Below are positions 32,935-39,626 of a stretch of 64,000 nucleotides of DNA, piece by piece. The notes below the pieces were generated by a model, which worked only from the letters and a program-made list of their open reading frames with translations, was not told the DNA's origin and ran no database searches. The stretch is from Eubacteriales bacterium (GTDB lineage Bacteria; Bacillota; Clostridia; Lachnospirales; Lachnospiraceae). How positions within the stretch are numbered: the stretch's first letter is position 1; each line of letters opens with the position of its first letter. Where the stretch lies: NCBI GenBank assembly GCA_030536995.1, contig JAUNOY010000010.1, positions 1 to 64,000 on the forward strand, given 5' to 3'. Made by a program: the position numbers and the translations under genes.

Positions 32935-33153
32935 ATGCCAGAAGAAAAGAAAAGCACATATACTGGAAATACGGATGCCAGAAGAAAAGCAAGTGCAAAG
33001 TATTTAAAGGAATCCGTTGAAGATGTAAGAATCCGTGTTCCAAAAGGTCAGAAAGCCATTATAAAGGCTCATGCTGACAGTCAAGGCGAATCCATGAATC
33101 AATTCGTTATAAGAGCCATTAATGAAACTATGGAACATGACCAGAATAAATAA
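32935..33153 (+). CDS. ribbon-helix-helix (Arc-type) DNA-binding protein
   Basis: A 72-residue protein. The last 45 residues fit an Arc/MetJ ribbon-helix-helix: strand VEDVRIRVPKGQ, helix KAIIKAHADSQG, turn, helix ESMNQFVIRAINETME. The first 25 residues are a basic, flexible arm. AAGAAGG lies eight bases before the ATG. The three operator repeats directly upstream cover its own promoter and the divergent one, so I infer autorepression and control of the integrase operon. Confidence 0.82.
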   Translation: MPEEKKSTYTGNTDARRKASAKYLKESVEDVRIRVPKGQKAIIKAHADSQGESMNQFVIRAINETMEHDQNK

Positions 33154-33202
33154 GCACGTCCTCACTTTTGAGGAGATTCTTTTCACTGTACAATTTTGTG
33201 CA

Positions 33203-33408
33203 GTGTAGAAATTTCTACGGTGGTAAAGGTGCGCAAATTTGAGCGTTTTTAATTTTTTAGAAAATGTATCGGATACTAAATTTTTAGCAATCGTAATGAA
33301 AGTAGAATATAATCTGGCAGCGCAATCTTGCTCTGTCCTGCCTCGACTCTGGGACTGACCACAATTTTGTTGTAAGTTGGCTTAGGAAGGTGTAGAAATT
33401 TCTACGGT
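33203..33408. repeat. two copies of a 19-base repeat with a perfect 14-base palindrome
   Basis: GTGTAGAAATTTCTACGGT occurs at 33203-33221 and 33390-33408. The core GTAGAAATTTCTAC is its own reverse complement. The copies lie on either side of a TATAAT box at 33308-33313. They may be operators or RNA hairpins. Confidence 0.75.
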
Positions 33409-33612
33409 CTCAGTTCGGGCTAAGTACCCAAACCAAGTACGCAGCTCAGCAGAAATAAAACATATTTCCTCTGTGGTTCCTGTGGCGGCATCTGACGGCT
33501 GAATTTTGAGCAGTCAACTTTATTTCTGACTGGGGAATTATTCCCAATCCACTTTTAGCTTCGACTCCGCTGATCTGGAATTACATGACATGAACCCACA
33601 GAAGGAGAGTTC

Positions 33613-33650
33613 CCGGCTTTTCAGTTCTTGGCTGATCTGCCGGTTTTTTT
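33613..33650 (+). terminator. internal terminator-like hairpin of the non-coding region
   Basis: Outer arms CCGGC and GCCGG, inner TCAG and CTGA, followed by seven T residues (33644-33650). It would split the region into an RNA of about 330 bases and a second module, or act as an attenuator. Confidence 0.65.
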
Positions 33651-33695
33651 CTATGTTCGGGGTTCCAATCTGGTCAAGGCTGTCCCTTTTATCCC

Positions 33696-33838
33696 CCCTT
33701 CGCTAGCTCAATGTTTTGCCATAGCCTTTAGTGTCGTGAAACACGACAGCTTTTTAGGCTTAATATTCCGCTGACAGAACGATTCGTTCACCCTTCACTG
33801 GCTCGGTGTTTTACCGCATCCTTTTTAAAGTCGTGAAA
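33696..33838 (+). repeat. imperfect tandem duplication inside the non-coding region
   Basis: 33696-33741 and 33791-33838 both run from CCCTTC through GTGTTTT or ATGTTTT to GTCGTGAAA. Most differences are A/G changes, with a two-base insertion in the second copy. The period is 95 bases. Confidence 0.65.
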
Positions 33839-33995
33839 TGCAATGTTAAATACTTCACCTCACACCCATTTGGGCTTGAGTTGCTGTGCTAATACTTGCA
33901 ACCTCACGGACATTTGGCTTTCAGTCATTATCTGAATCTTATGCACTGATCTGGTGCGCAAGCACTGGCAGCAGATGGGGTCATTACTGGTGAGG

Positions 33996-34022
33996 GTGTC
34001 CTCTGCCTGGACGTCATTTTTT
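33996..34022 (+). terminator. terminator at the end of the non-coding region
   Basis: GTGTCC and GGACGT pair (two G-U pairs) around TCTGCCT, followed by CATTTTTTTATTT. Confidence 0.55.
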
Positions 34023-34094
34023 TATTTGCACCTTAATGAGCAAAAATAGCAGAAATAGCAAAAACCTTTTCCGTGATCGTATTTCATGTCATTT

Positions 34095-34128
34095 TTGATA
34101 TTATTGCTACAGCAACCAAGAATATCAA
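34095..34128. terminator. hairpin between convergent transcripts
   Basis: Perfect 8-bp arms TTGATATT and AATATCAA with an inner GTTGC-type stem, then TTTATCTTTT on the plus strand. It separates the rightward non-coding region from the leftward replication operon. Confidence 0.55.
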
Positions 34129-34169
34129 TTTATCTTTTAACTGTAGTAGCTTGGCGGAATAACAAACTG

Positions 34170-34451
34170 CTACGCCTTATAATTCTCCGCTGTTCCCTCG
34201 CTGTTCAATTTCATCATCTGCCTTTTAGCTTCCTCTTCACTCACTCCCAATATCTCCGCTACTTCTGCCAGAAAGAATCGTTCATCTATTCCAAACTCTT
34301 CCGCAATTGCCATCCGGATTCCGGTATAAATCATACTGTAAGTAAAGCCTTTAGCTTCTCCGCTGTCTATGATTTTCACGATACCGTCCATATCAAGTTC
34401 CAAGTGTCCATAGTTTGTCCTGATGTTTTTTAATAAATCGTCTCTTGTCAT
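34170..34451 (-). CDS. hypothetical protein of the element, possible helix-turn-helix
   Basis: A 93-residue acidic, helical protein. The C-terminal half reads FFLAEVAEILGVSEEEAKRQ, which looks like a helix-turn-helix core, but there is no further support. The upstream ribosome binding site (AAGAAAG) is modest. It is the last gene of the leftward replication operon, about 450 bases after the previous gene, and faces the non-coding region. Confidence 0.6.
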   Translation of the reverse strand: MTRDDLLKNIRTNYGHLELDMDGIVKIIDSGEAKGFTYSMIYTGIRMAIAEEFGIDERFFLAEVAEILGVSEEEAKRQMMKLNSEGTAENYKA

Positions 34452-34630
34452 TTCGTCTTTCTTTTATAAAATCCATGTTTTAAAGATGTTTTTGCCTTTA
34501 CCCTTACAATTCCTCACCCGTTACATAAAAATGGATTCTAGGGGCTATTTTGCTCGTTGTAGCACATATATAGCATACTAATTTCCAGTTTCAAAATTTG
34601 ATGTGGGAATAAATTATAAATATAGGGGCA

Positions 34631-34867
34631 TAAGTGGTCGTGGGCGTTTGCTATTTTTAAAGTTTACATACTCCGGGGGTACCCTACAGGCATCCAATAA
34701 CCGAACCACCGCAGCACCGCCTTTGCAATCTGCTTTGTTATGTATGCGCTACCTCACTATGATTACAGTAACGCACAATTCACTTTCCCATTTCTGGCAA
34801 TCTTCATGTATCTATCGGCTTATGTGGTCGTGGGCAATAATCATTTTTTAAGCTACATACTCCGGGG
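34631..34867. repeat. 48-base imperfect direct repeat, 190 bases apart
   Basis: 34631-34678 and 34821-34867 share GTGGTCGTGGGC, a T/A-rich middle and TACATACTCCGGGG. The stretch 34452-34902 around them holds no protein gene that I can support. It could be a replication-initiation or RNA element. Confidence 0.6.
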
Positions 34868-34902
34868 TTCTGCTGCCGCATCCGGTTCCCTTCTGCCCCG
34901 GC

Positions 34903-35187
34903 TTACTCCGGGAACTGTTGCAAATACTTCCTTGCGCTCTGCAATGCTTCCATAGTTCCCAGTGATCTGTTCTCTAATGTCCGGATAAACTGCATTACTT
35001 CGCTCCTGTTTGCTGGCAGATAATAACCGCCCGGTGGAACTGTACTGGACAGAATCACTGCACCCTCTCGGCGTTCTCTTTCAATCTGCTTTTGTACCGC
35101 CCTTACGCTGTCAAGTCCTGCTGCCGCTGCCAGATACTCCGGTGATAATGCGTTCTGTATTCCTGTATGTAACAATTCTTCTATCAT
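34903..35187 (-). CDS. phage-type small regulator-like protein
   Basis: A 94-residue protein. The first half (LSPEYLAAAAGLDSVRAVQK) looks like a winged-helix DNA-binding segment; the middle GAVILSSTVPPGGYYLPAN is a wing-like turn seen in many gut-phage proteins of this size. The C-terminal helix ends with LQQFPE. AGAAAGGAAAC lies before the ATG. It is in the replication operon, after the two small coupled genes. Function is not established. Confidence 0.68.
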   Translation of the reverse strand: MIEELLHTGIQNALSPEYLAAAAGLDSVRAVQKQIERERREGAVILSSTVPPGGYYLPANRSEVMQFIRTLENRSLGTMEALQSARKYLQQFPE

Positions 35188-35257
35188 TCTGTTTCCTTTC
35201 TGCCGGAACCATGTTATGATTACCTTGTGTTGTGCATGGCTCCGGTCTTGTACTGCT

Positions 35258-35296
35258 GCCCCTCGGGAAAGTTGCCGCTTTCCTTTGGGGCTTTTT
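35258..35296 (+). terminator. strong hairpin with T tract on the plus strand
   Basis: GCCCC/GGGGC and GAAAG/CTTTC arms, then TTTTTATTT on the plus strand. There is no plus-strand gene here, so it may act as a leader hairpin of the minus transcript or block antisense transcription. Confidence 0.5.
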
Positions 35297-35298
35297 AT

Positions 35299-35475
35299 TT
35301 AATCTGTATAAATACTTCCACGAACATTAACAGTTATTCCATCATCACGCTCGCAACTAAAAAGAGTGTCATCTATTCTTGAAATACTGCAATTTATACA
35401 CTCTAACTCCTGTTCTATTCCTTCCAATGCCTTCGCTATGCGCTCCATGTATTCTTCCTGTTTTTCTGATGTCAT
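35299..35475 (-). CDS. small coiled-coil-like protein (58 residues)
   Basis: A 58-codon frame whose ATG (35473-35475) overlaps the previous stop as ATGA. It reads MTSEKQEEYMERIAKALEGI, then continues EQELECINCSISRIDDTLF and ends GSIYTD. The heptad-like spacing of hydrophobic residues suggests a short coiled coil. It is the third of a chain of genes joined by ATGA overlaps from the primase-helicase. Function unknown. Confidence 0.6.
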   Translation of the reverse strand: MTSEKQEEYMERIAKALEGIEQELECINCSISRIDDTLFSCERDDGITVNVRGSIYTD

Positions 35476-35699
35476 TTCTTCATCTTCCTTTCCTGCTGAT
35501 CTAAATCACTTGTTACTGCTAACATCAAATACTCTGCCGCCTTGGTTCCACCATACTTTTCTCGGAACTCATGGGCTTCTTGCACTACCTGTTCCCAGTG
35601 CTGCTCTGTCATTGGTTTGGGAATTACCGCCCACTTCCTGTAGAACCGCCAAGCCCCTGTGAACATTTCGTATTTCTGTTTTAATTCCTGTTCTGTCAT
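35472..35699 (-). CDS. small hypothetical protein coupled to the primase-helicase
   Basis: A 75-residue protein. It starts at an ATGA overlap with the primase-helicase stop. WRFYRKWAVIPKPMTEQHWE and AHEFREKYGGTKAAEYL are recognisable stretches of a small phage family of unknown role. The tight coupling suggests a replication accessory factor, but that is inference. Confidence 0.68.
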   Translation of the reverse strand: MTEQELKQKYEMFTGAWRFYRKWAVIPKPMTEQHWEQVVQEAHEFREKYGGTKAAEYLMLAVTSDLDQQERKMKK

Positions 35700-37543
35700 T
35701 CAAACGGTATCTCCATTCGTTCTGCCTGTTCTTGTGTTATCTGAATAAATCCATTTTCGTCTTTTTCCCATCCATAGGACTTTGTAAAGTCCGCTCTATT
35801 GTCGCATATTCGCTTTGATGCTTGATCGTAATATAAAGGAATTGCATCTTCTCCCACCGCCAACTTACCTGTAAGCCTGTTTTTTGATATAGTCACTACA
35901 CGTTCGGCATCTTCGAATGAAGTTAAATTTCTTTTGTAGGTCATTACAATATCTACTTTGTTTGTTATGTCTGCACTTCCACTCACTTCGTCTGTATCAT
36001 CATTTCCGAAACGGTTCTTTCTAGGGTGGACAACTAAAATCACCGCCACCTGTAAGCGCTTTGCCATCTTTACAAGTTTATCAACAAACTTACTTTGCGC
36101 CCGGTATAAGTCCACGCTCATTCCAACATCTAAAGCGGTCATAAGGTTATCTAGCAACACAAGCTGTATTCCATACTGCTGAACTGCCTTTTCTATTGTT
36201 TGCAGTAAGTTTTCTAGTTCATCATCAGAAGTTGACTGATTATCATACAGATACGCTCTTTCTTTGTACCATTCCTCAATCTTGCTTATTTTCTCGTTGG
36301 TCACAAAATAGCTAACACCACCATTTTCTGCTGCTCGATCAATTACGTTGTGCTTTCCTGCTATCTGGAAATCCATCCACCTTTTAAAAAAATAATCCGG
36401 CAATTCTCCGGAATATGCAAGAATACGCATCCCTTGTTCTAGGGCGTTCACAAGTATCTGTGAAGTAAATGTACTTTTCCCATCTCCCCTTTTTCCAGTC
36501 ACAATTGCAGTTTGTCCAAGGTAAATTCCGCCAGATAGAATTTTATCTAACGTTTTGAATCCTGTTGAAATCTTCGGTAAAGAGAATAAATCCACGGCTT
36601 TTACATCCGATAACCTCACGATTCTCTGGACCGGTACGCATTGCGCCTGTTCTACCGCCTTTCTTACAGCTTCTTTTCCGTATTTCTGTAATAGCTCGTT
36701 GGCATCCTTGCACCCTTTATAATCTTGCTGTTTAACCGCCTTTACGGTACCTCTGAACCGCTTTTTCATATCATCCAGAAGGGTTATAATTCCGTTTTCA
36801 TTGTCACCGAATACAATTAATGTTTCAAACTGCTGCATCCAGTCCCAACAGTAAGGCACCCACGCGAAACCATTTTTTCCTGTTGGAACCGATACTGCAT
36901 TTTCTATTCCAGATTCTGCTACTGATAAGCTATCAATTTGCCCCTCTGTCATAATCAATGTCTTATTCTCTGGATTACATTGATACATCCCAAACAAGAT
37001 AGGCTTGCAATTTGCTTCACACCATTCCTTTGCTGTATCTTTTTCCCGGTCAAAATTTGTTTTCCTGTACTTTACAAACTGCATCACCCCGGCGGCATCC
37101 AGAAAAGGAAACACCAATACATTTTCGTTTTTCGTCTGCACAGTGATCTGATACTTTTCTGTTGTACTGGAAGATATTCCCCTGCTTTCCAGATAAGCAA
37201 CGGCAGCAGATTTCGGCTTTATTGGTTCTGCTTTCTTTTTGAATTTTCGGTATTTTCGCCTGTTGTTGGTTTTATAATAAGCATCCACGTCTTTCCCCAG
37301 GCTAAACCAATCAAAATCCTTTGCTAAAGTAACCATATTTCCAGAAACAGAACAACTAGACCTCAAACATTTAAACTGTCCCGTCCGGAGACTGATGGAA
37401 AAAGTCCCTTTGTCTCCACTTCCCCCACCTCTACAGTAAGGGCAAGTTTGGAACATCAATTCTTCTCCCCTCTTTTTTGCTTCTATCCCAGAACCTCTTA
37501 CAAAGTCCCAAGCATCTGATTCTTTAAACTCATAATATGACAT
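35696..37543 (-). CDS. phage primase-helicase (T7 gp4-like)
   Basis: A 615-residue protein with three parts. The N-terminal zinc ribbon (TCPYCRGGG with C-x2-C, then KCLRSSC) spans about residues 30-65. A TOPRIM domain follows (LIMTEGQIDSLS, then LIVFGDNENG). The DnaB/RecA-like helicase occupies about 320-600, with Walker A VTGKRGDGKSTF and Walker B LVLLDNLMTALD. It should prime and unwind DNA for autonomous replication of the element. GGAGTGA lies seven bases before the ATG, and the replisome organizer stop is three bases away. Confidence 0.92.
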   Translation of the reverse strand: MSYYEFKESDAWDFVRGSGIEAKKRGEELMFQTCPYCRGGGSGDKGTFSISLRTGQFKCLRSSCSVSGNMVTLAKDFDWFSLGKDVDAYYKTNNRRKYRKFKKKAEPIKPKSAAVAYLESRGISSSTTEKYQITVQTKNENVLVFPFLDAAGVMQFVKYRKTNFDREKDTAKEWCEANCKPILFGMYQCNPENKTLIMTEGQIDSLSVAESGIENAVSVPTGKNGFAWVPYCWDWMQQFETLIVFGDNENGIITLLDDMKKRFRGTVKAVKQQDYKGCKDANELLQKYGKEAVRKAVEQAQCVPVQRIVRLSDVKAVDLFSLPKISTGFKTLDKILSGGIYLGQTAIVTGKRGDGKSTFTSQILVNALEQGMRILAYSGELPDYFFKRWMDFQIAGKHNVIDRAAENGGVSYFVTNEKISKIEEWYKERAYLYDNQSTSDDELENLLQTIEKAVQQYGIQLVLLDNLMTALDVGMSVDLYRAQSKFVDKLVKMAKRLQVAVILVVHPRKNRFGNDDTDEVSGSADITNKVDIVMTYKRNLTSFEDAERVVTISKNRLTGKLAVGEDAIPLYYDQASKRICDNRADFTKSYGWEKDENGFIQITQEQAERMEIPFE

Positions 37544-37546
37544 TTA

Positions 37547-38314
37547 TTAATCACTCCATAAATCAATTGGTTTCTCTGGTTTTTCCATTTCTGCCGGACG
37601 TACCTTTCTAGTTGACGGCACTTCGTTTAAATATCCTTCAAATTTTGTCCCGAACAAGGTTTCCGGTCGCAAATACTTTTCCATTTCTTTATTTCCAGTC
37701 CACTGCGGAACTTTCCAGTCAATTACTTTCTTAAAATCTTCCAAGGTATAACCTTCATTTATCCTCGCTTTGATAAGTTTCTGGTTTGCCTTTGAACTAT
37801 GCTTGAATTTCTTTCCAGTCCTCTGGTTCAGATGTTCAATAACCTCTTTAAAAGGGTATGTAGTCGGGCTTTGCTCGACAATATTATTTATTCTATTCTC
37901 TTCTATTCTCTTTTGGGTAGCCACATCTGCCGCACATTGGTTGACACTTGGTATACCATCTGGTACACCATCTAGGTTAATTTGATATTTTCCATTAATC
38001 TCTGCAAGACTTTTCTTTTCTTCAATACACCTTGTTGCTGTGTATCTGTCACCTCGCAAATAATTGTTGGCTTTCCAGTCTGTTATTACGATTACACCGC
38101 TTTCAAACGGAATTATGAAATTCTTGGCAATCAACAGTTTTAAATCATCATCATTGCACCCGGAAACTGCAAGAATCTTTTTAGGTGATGTTACGAATCC
38201 ATCATCATCCGCTCTCATTCCCAGATGAAAGTACAATGCTTGGGTTGATGTTGGCATATCTAAGAACTTGTCCGTGTCAATCACATCCAGAGAAAACATT
38301 CGTTTATTTCTCAA
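37547..38314 (-). CDS. phage replisome organizer
   Basis: A 255-residue protein. The N-terminal MFSLDVIDTDKFLDMPTSTQ and LYFHLGMRADDDGFVTSPK match the replisome organizer N-terminal winged helix. The C-terminal module (about 165-240: IEHLNQRTGKKFKHSSKANQ, RPETLFGTKFEGYL) is the conserved phage C-terminal domain. It binds the element's origin and loads the helicase encoded next. The likely start is TTG at 38314 with GGTGG upstream; ATG five codons later is possible. Confidence 0.88.
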   Translation of the reverse strand: MRNKRMFSLDVIDTDKFLDMPTSTQALYFHLGMRADDDGFVTSPKKILAVSGCNDDDLKLLIAKNFIIPFESGVIVITDWKANNYLRGDRYTATRCIEEKKSLAEINGKYQINLDGVPDGIPSVNQCAADVATQKRIEENRINNIVEQSPTTYPFKEVIEHLNQRTGKKFKHSSKANQKLIKARINEGYTLEDFKKVIDWKVPQWTGNKEMEKYLRPETLFGTKFEGYLNEVPSTRKVRPAEMEKPEKPIDLWSD

Positions 38315-38328
38315 CTGCTGCCACCGCC

Positions 38329-38532
38329 TTACTCTGCATTAGTTAAATCATTAAAATACTGATCAATTTTTACCCTGTCCCACAGCACTCTCCTGCCGAT
38401 CTGAACCCTTGCGCCGATCTCGTCACCTAATTTCATGGCATTGTTTCGTCCTAAGTTTGTATAGGCTCTCAGTTCTTCCGTGTCCATCAATCTTGCTTCA
38501 TTCGTGCTGGCAATTATTTTTCTACTTCTCAT
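38329..38532 (-). CDS. excisionase-like small DNA-binding protein
   Basis: A 67-residue protein. DTEELRAYTNLGRNNAMKL is a helix-turn-helix, and GARVQIGRRVLWDRVKIDQ is a wing, the pattern of Tn916-type Xis and related excisionases. AAAGGAGAG lies six bases before the ATG. It is the first gene expressed from the leftward promoter of the regulatory switch, as expected for a gene turned on at induction. It may be the recombination directionality factor, although it is far from int. Confidence 0.8.
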   Translation of the reverse strand: MRSRKIIASTNEARLMDTEELRAYTNLGRNNAMKLGDEIGARVQIGRRVLWDRVKIDQYFNDLTNAE

Positions 38533-38571
38533 GTTTATCTCTCCTTTTGTGTTTATCTTTGTTTGTAGTTA

Positions 38572-38600
38572 TTGCATAGCATGTCCACATCTGTTACAAT
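38572..38600 (+). promoter_or_regulatory. rightward (repressor) promoter
   Basis: TTGCAT (38572-38577), 17 bases, TACAAT (38595-38600). It reads toward the XRE repressor. The -10 box is the left half of the palindrome TACAATATATATTGTA. Confidence 0.75.
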
Positions 38601-38604
38601 ATAT

Positions 38605-38633
38605 ATTGTATTGAAACAAACATGTGTTGTCAA
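38605..38633 (-). promoter_or_regulatory. leftward (replication operon) promoter
   Basis: Minus-strand TTGACA (plus 38628-38633), 17 bases, TACAAT (plus 38605-38610). Inverted repeat TGTTG-T-CAACA (38625-38635) covers the -35 box and is a candidate repressor site. Confidence 0.82.
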
Positions 38634-38700
38634 CATTTGTATGCGCTTTATTTCTAATTTCAACAAATTTGAACACACCGAAGAAAAGAGGGATTTTATC

Positions 38701-39426
38701 ATGGGATATGCAACAGAGAAATTTTCTAAACGCTTAAAAGAAATTCGGGAAGCATCTGGATTAACACAGGCGCAACTGGCTTCTGAATTAAAAGTGTCCA
38801 GGGGGGCGATAAGCTACTACGAAAACGGGGAGAGAACCCCCGATATTGAATTTTTAGATTCTCTTGCAGAATACTTTGACTTGCCTTTAGAATTTGCAAT
38901 GGGATATACGGACAATATTAAACAAGAACACCGCAATATGTATGAGTTTTATGGTCTTGATGATGCAGCATGTGAAGAACTGGATTTTAATCCGGAGATA
39001 GGGCAACTTATATCTGCAATACTGGGACACAAAAGTTTTTACGCACTAAAAAGATGTTATAATAGCCTTTTAAAAAATTACAAAGATTTCAATTTTGAAC
39101 AACTCAGTTACACCAGTTTTTTAATATCAGATGCACTCAATAAAATCGTCTTTGATTCTTTGTGTATTCTCCGCGACATGCAATTTACTCCAGAAGAAAA
39201 AGAAGCTCTTCGTATAAAAAACGAAATTGCTTTAAAAGAATTTGACGAACTTACCAAAAAATGGAACGAAGAAGAAATTCGTAGAAAAAAAGAATGGGAA
39301 AAGAAAGACTTAGAGCTTGCCAAAAAAGATGAAGAAGAAAATTCGGTTCAATACAAGGCGCAGGATAATGTTTATGCTAAATTTTATGACGGAACAGAAT
39401 CCTTGGCACATAAAAGGTATTTCTAA
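38701..39426 (+). CDS. XRE-family repressor of the element
   Basis: About 241 residues. The helix-turn-helix lies at about 8-62 (SGLTQAQLASELKVSRGAIS, YYENGERTPDIEFLDSLAE). The rest is an uncharacterised region with a strongly charged, probably coiled stretch (about 165-220). There is no LexA/S24 autocleavage domain, so SOS cleavage is unlikely. Release by a helper-phage protein, as in the Stl repressors of staphylococcal islands, would fit. I start at 38701, where AAGAGGGA lies upstream. It is divergent from the replication operon. Confidence 0.88.
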   Translation: MGYATEKFSKRLKEIREASGLTQAQLASELKVSRGAISYYENGERTPDIEFLDSLAEYFDLPLEFAMGYTDNIKQEHRNMYEFYGLDDAACEELDFNPEIGQLISAILGHKSFYALKRCYNSLLKNYKDFNFEQLSYTSFLISDALNKIVFDSLCILRDMQFTPEEKEALRIKNEIALKEFDELTKKWNEEEIRRKKEWEKKDLELAKKDEEENSVQYKAQDNVYAKFYDGTESLAHKRYF

Positions 39427-39434
39427 TAAAAACG

Positions 39435-39468
39435 CCCCGGCAGCAGGTGCAAATTCCTGTTACCGGGG
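39435..39468 (-). terminator. hairpin at the right end of the element
   Basis: Arms CCCCGG and CCGGGG with an inner AGCAGG/CCTGTT stem. The T tract (CGTTTTTATT) is on the minus strand, so it would stop transcripts entering the element from the right. Confidence 0.6.
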
Positions 39469-39469
39469 T

Positions 39470-39487
39470 AAAAATCGGGGGAAATTT
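39470..39487 (+). repeat. candidate integrase arm-binding repeat, right end
   Basis: AAAAATCGGGGGAAATTT resembles 29851-29868 (AAAAATAGGGGTAAATTT) in the same orientation; both are preceded by TTACCGGGG or TACCGGGG. It lies 44-50 bases from the right att core. Confidence 0.45.
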
Positions 39488-39530
39488 AAAATTTCATCTC
39501 TGAAACGCCCTATATTAAAGCACTTCCATT

Positions 39531-39552
39531 AAATTGTGTGCTTTTATTCATA
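39531..39552 (+). repeat. right attachment site (attR core)
   Basis: Contains TGTGCTTTTATTCATA (39537-39552), the exact copy of 29689-29704. The next gene starts about 75 bases to the right, so integration placed the element directly upstream of the HtrA-like gene. Confidence 0.85.
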
Positions 39553-39626
39553 AAAAGTTCATATATTTTTGATAAAATATTACATGAATAGAGGCTCGGT
39601 GTTTTTGTGATTCAGGAGTAATATTT

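Larger units (their letters stand above)
33320..34022 (+). ncRNA. candidate large structured non-coding RNA of the element
   Basis: About 700 bases without a supported protein gene but dense in hairpins. A 10-bp stem (33450-33459 with 33519-33528) encloses further pairing. GGGAA/TTCCC lies at 33534-33546. A compound hairpin with 7-bp TGTCGTG/CACGACA and outer AGCCT/AGGCT spans 33723-33760. GAACG/CGTTC lies at 33777-33789, and an 8-bp stem with one bulge near 33877-33906. T-run terminators at 33613-33650 and 33996-34022 give the plus orientation. A TATAAT box at 33308-33313, with a weak -35, could start it. Ends are estimates. It may belong to a known giant phage RNA class such as ROOL or GOLLD, or be new. 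Confidence 0.55.
29683..39552. mobile_element. 9.87-kb integrated element, phage-satellite-like
   Basis: The element lies between two direct repeats, 29683-29704 and 39531-39552, identical over the last 16 bases and 21 of 22 overall. It carries an integrase next to the left end, an excisionase-like gene, an XRE repressor divergent from a replication operon (replisome organizer, primase-helicase) and several small genes. There are no head, tail, terminase, lysis, relaxase or conjugation genes. It is therefore neither a complete prophage nor a conjugative element. A phage satellite (PICI-like) or a small mobilisable phage-derived island is the best reading. Confidence 0.8.

Noticed and set aside
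33203..33408. Cas12a-like CRISPR repeats suggested by AATTTCTAC
   Set aside because: The required GTAGA partner is not downstream, only two copies exist, their spacing is 187 bases and no cas genes are present.
29683..39552. Complete prophage
   Set aside because: No terminase, portal, capsid, tail or lysis genes are found between the att repeats.
29683..39552. Integrative conjugative or mobilisable element with relaxase
   Set aside because: No relaxase, coupling protein or type IV secretion genes are seen, and the replication genes are phage-type.
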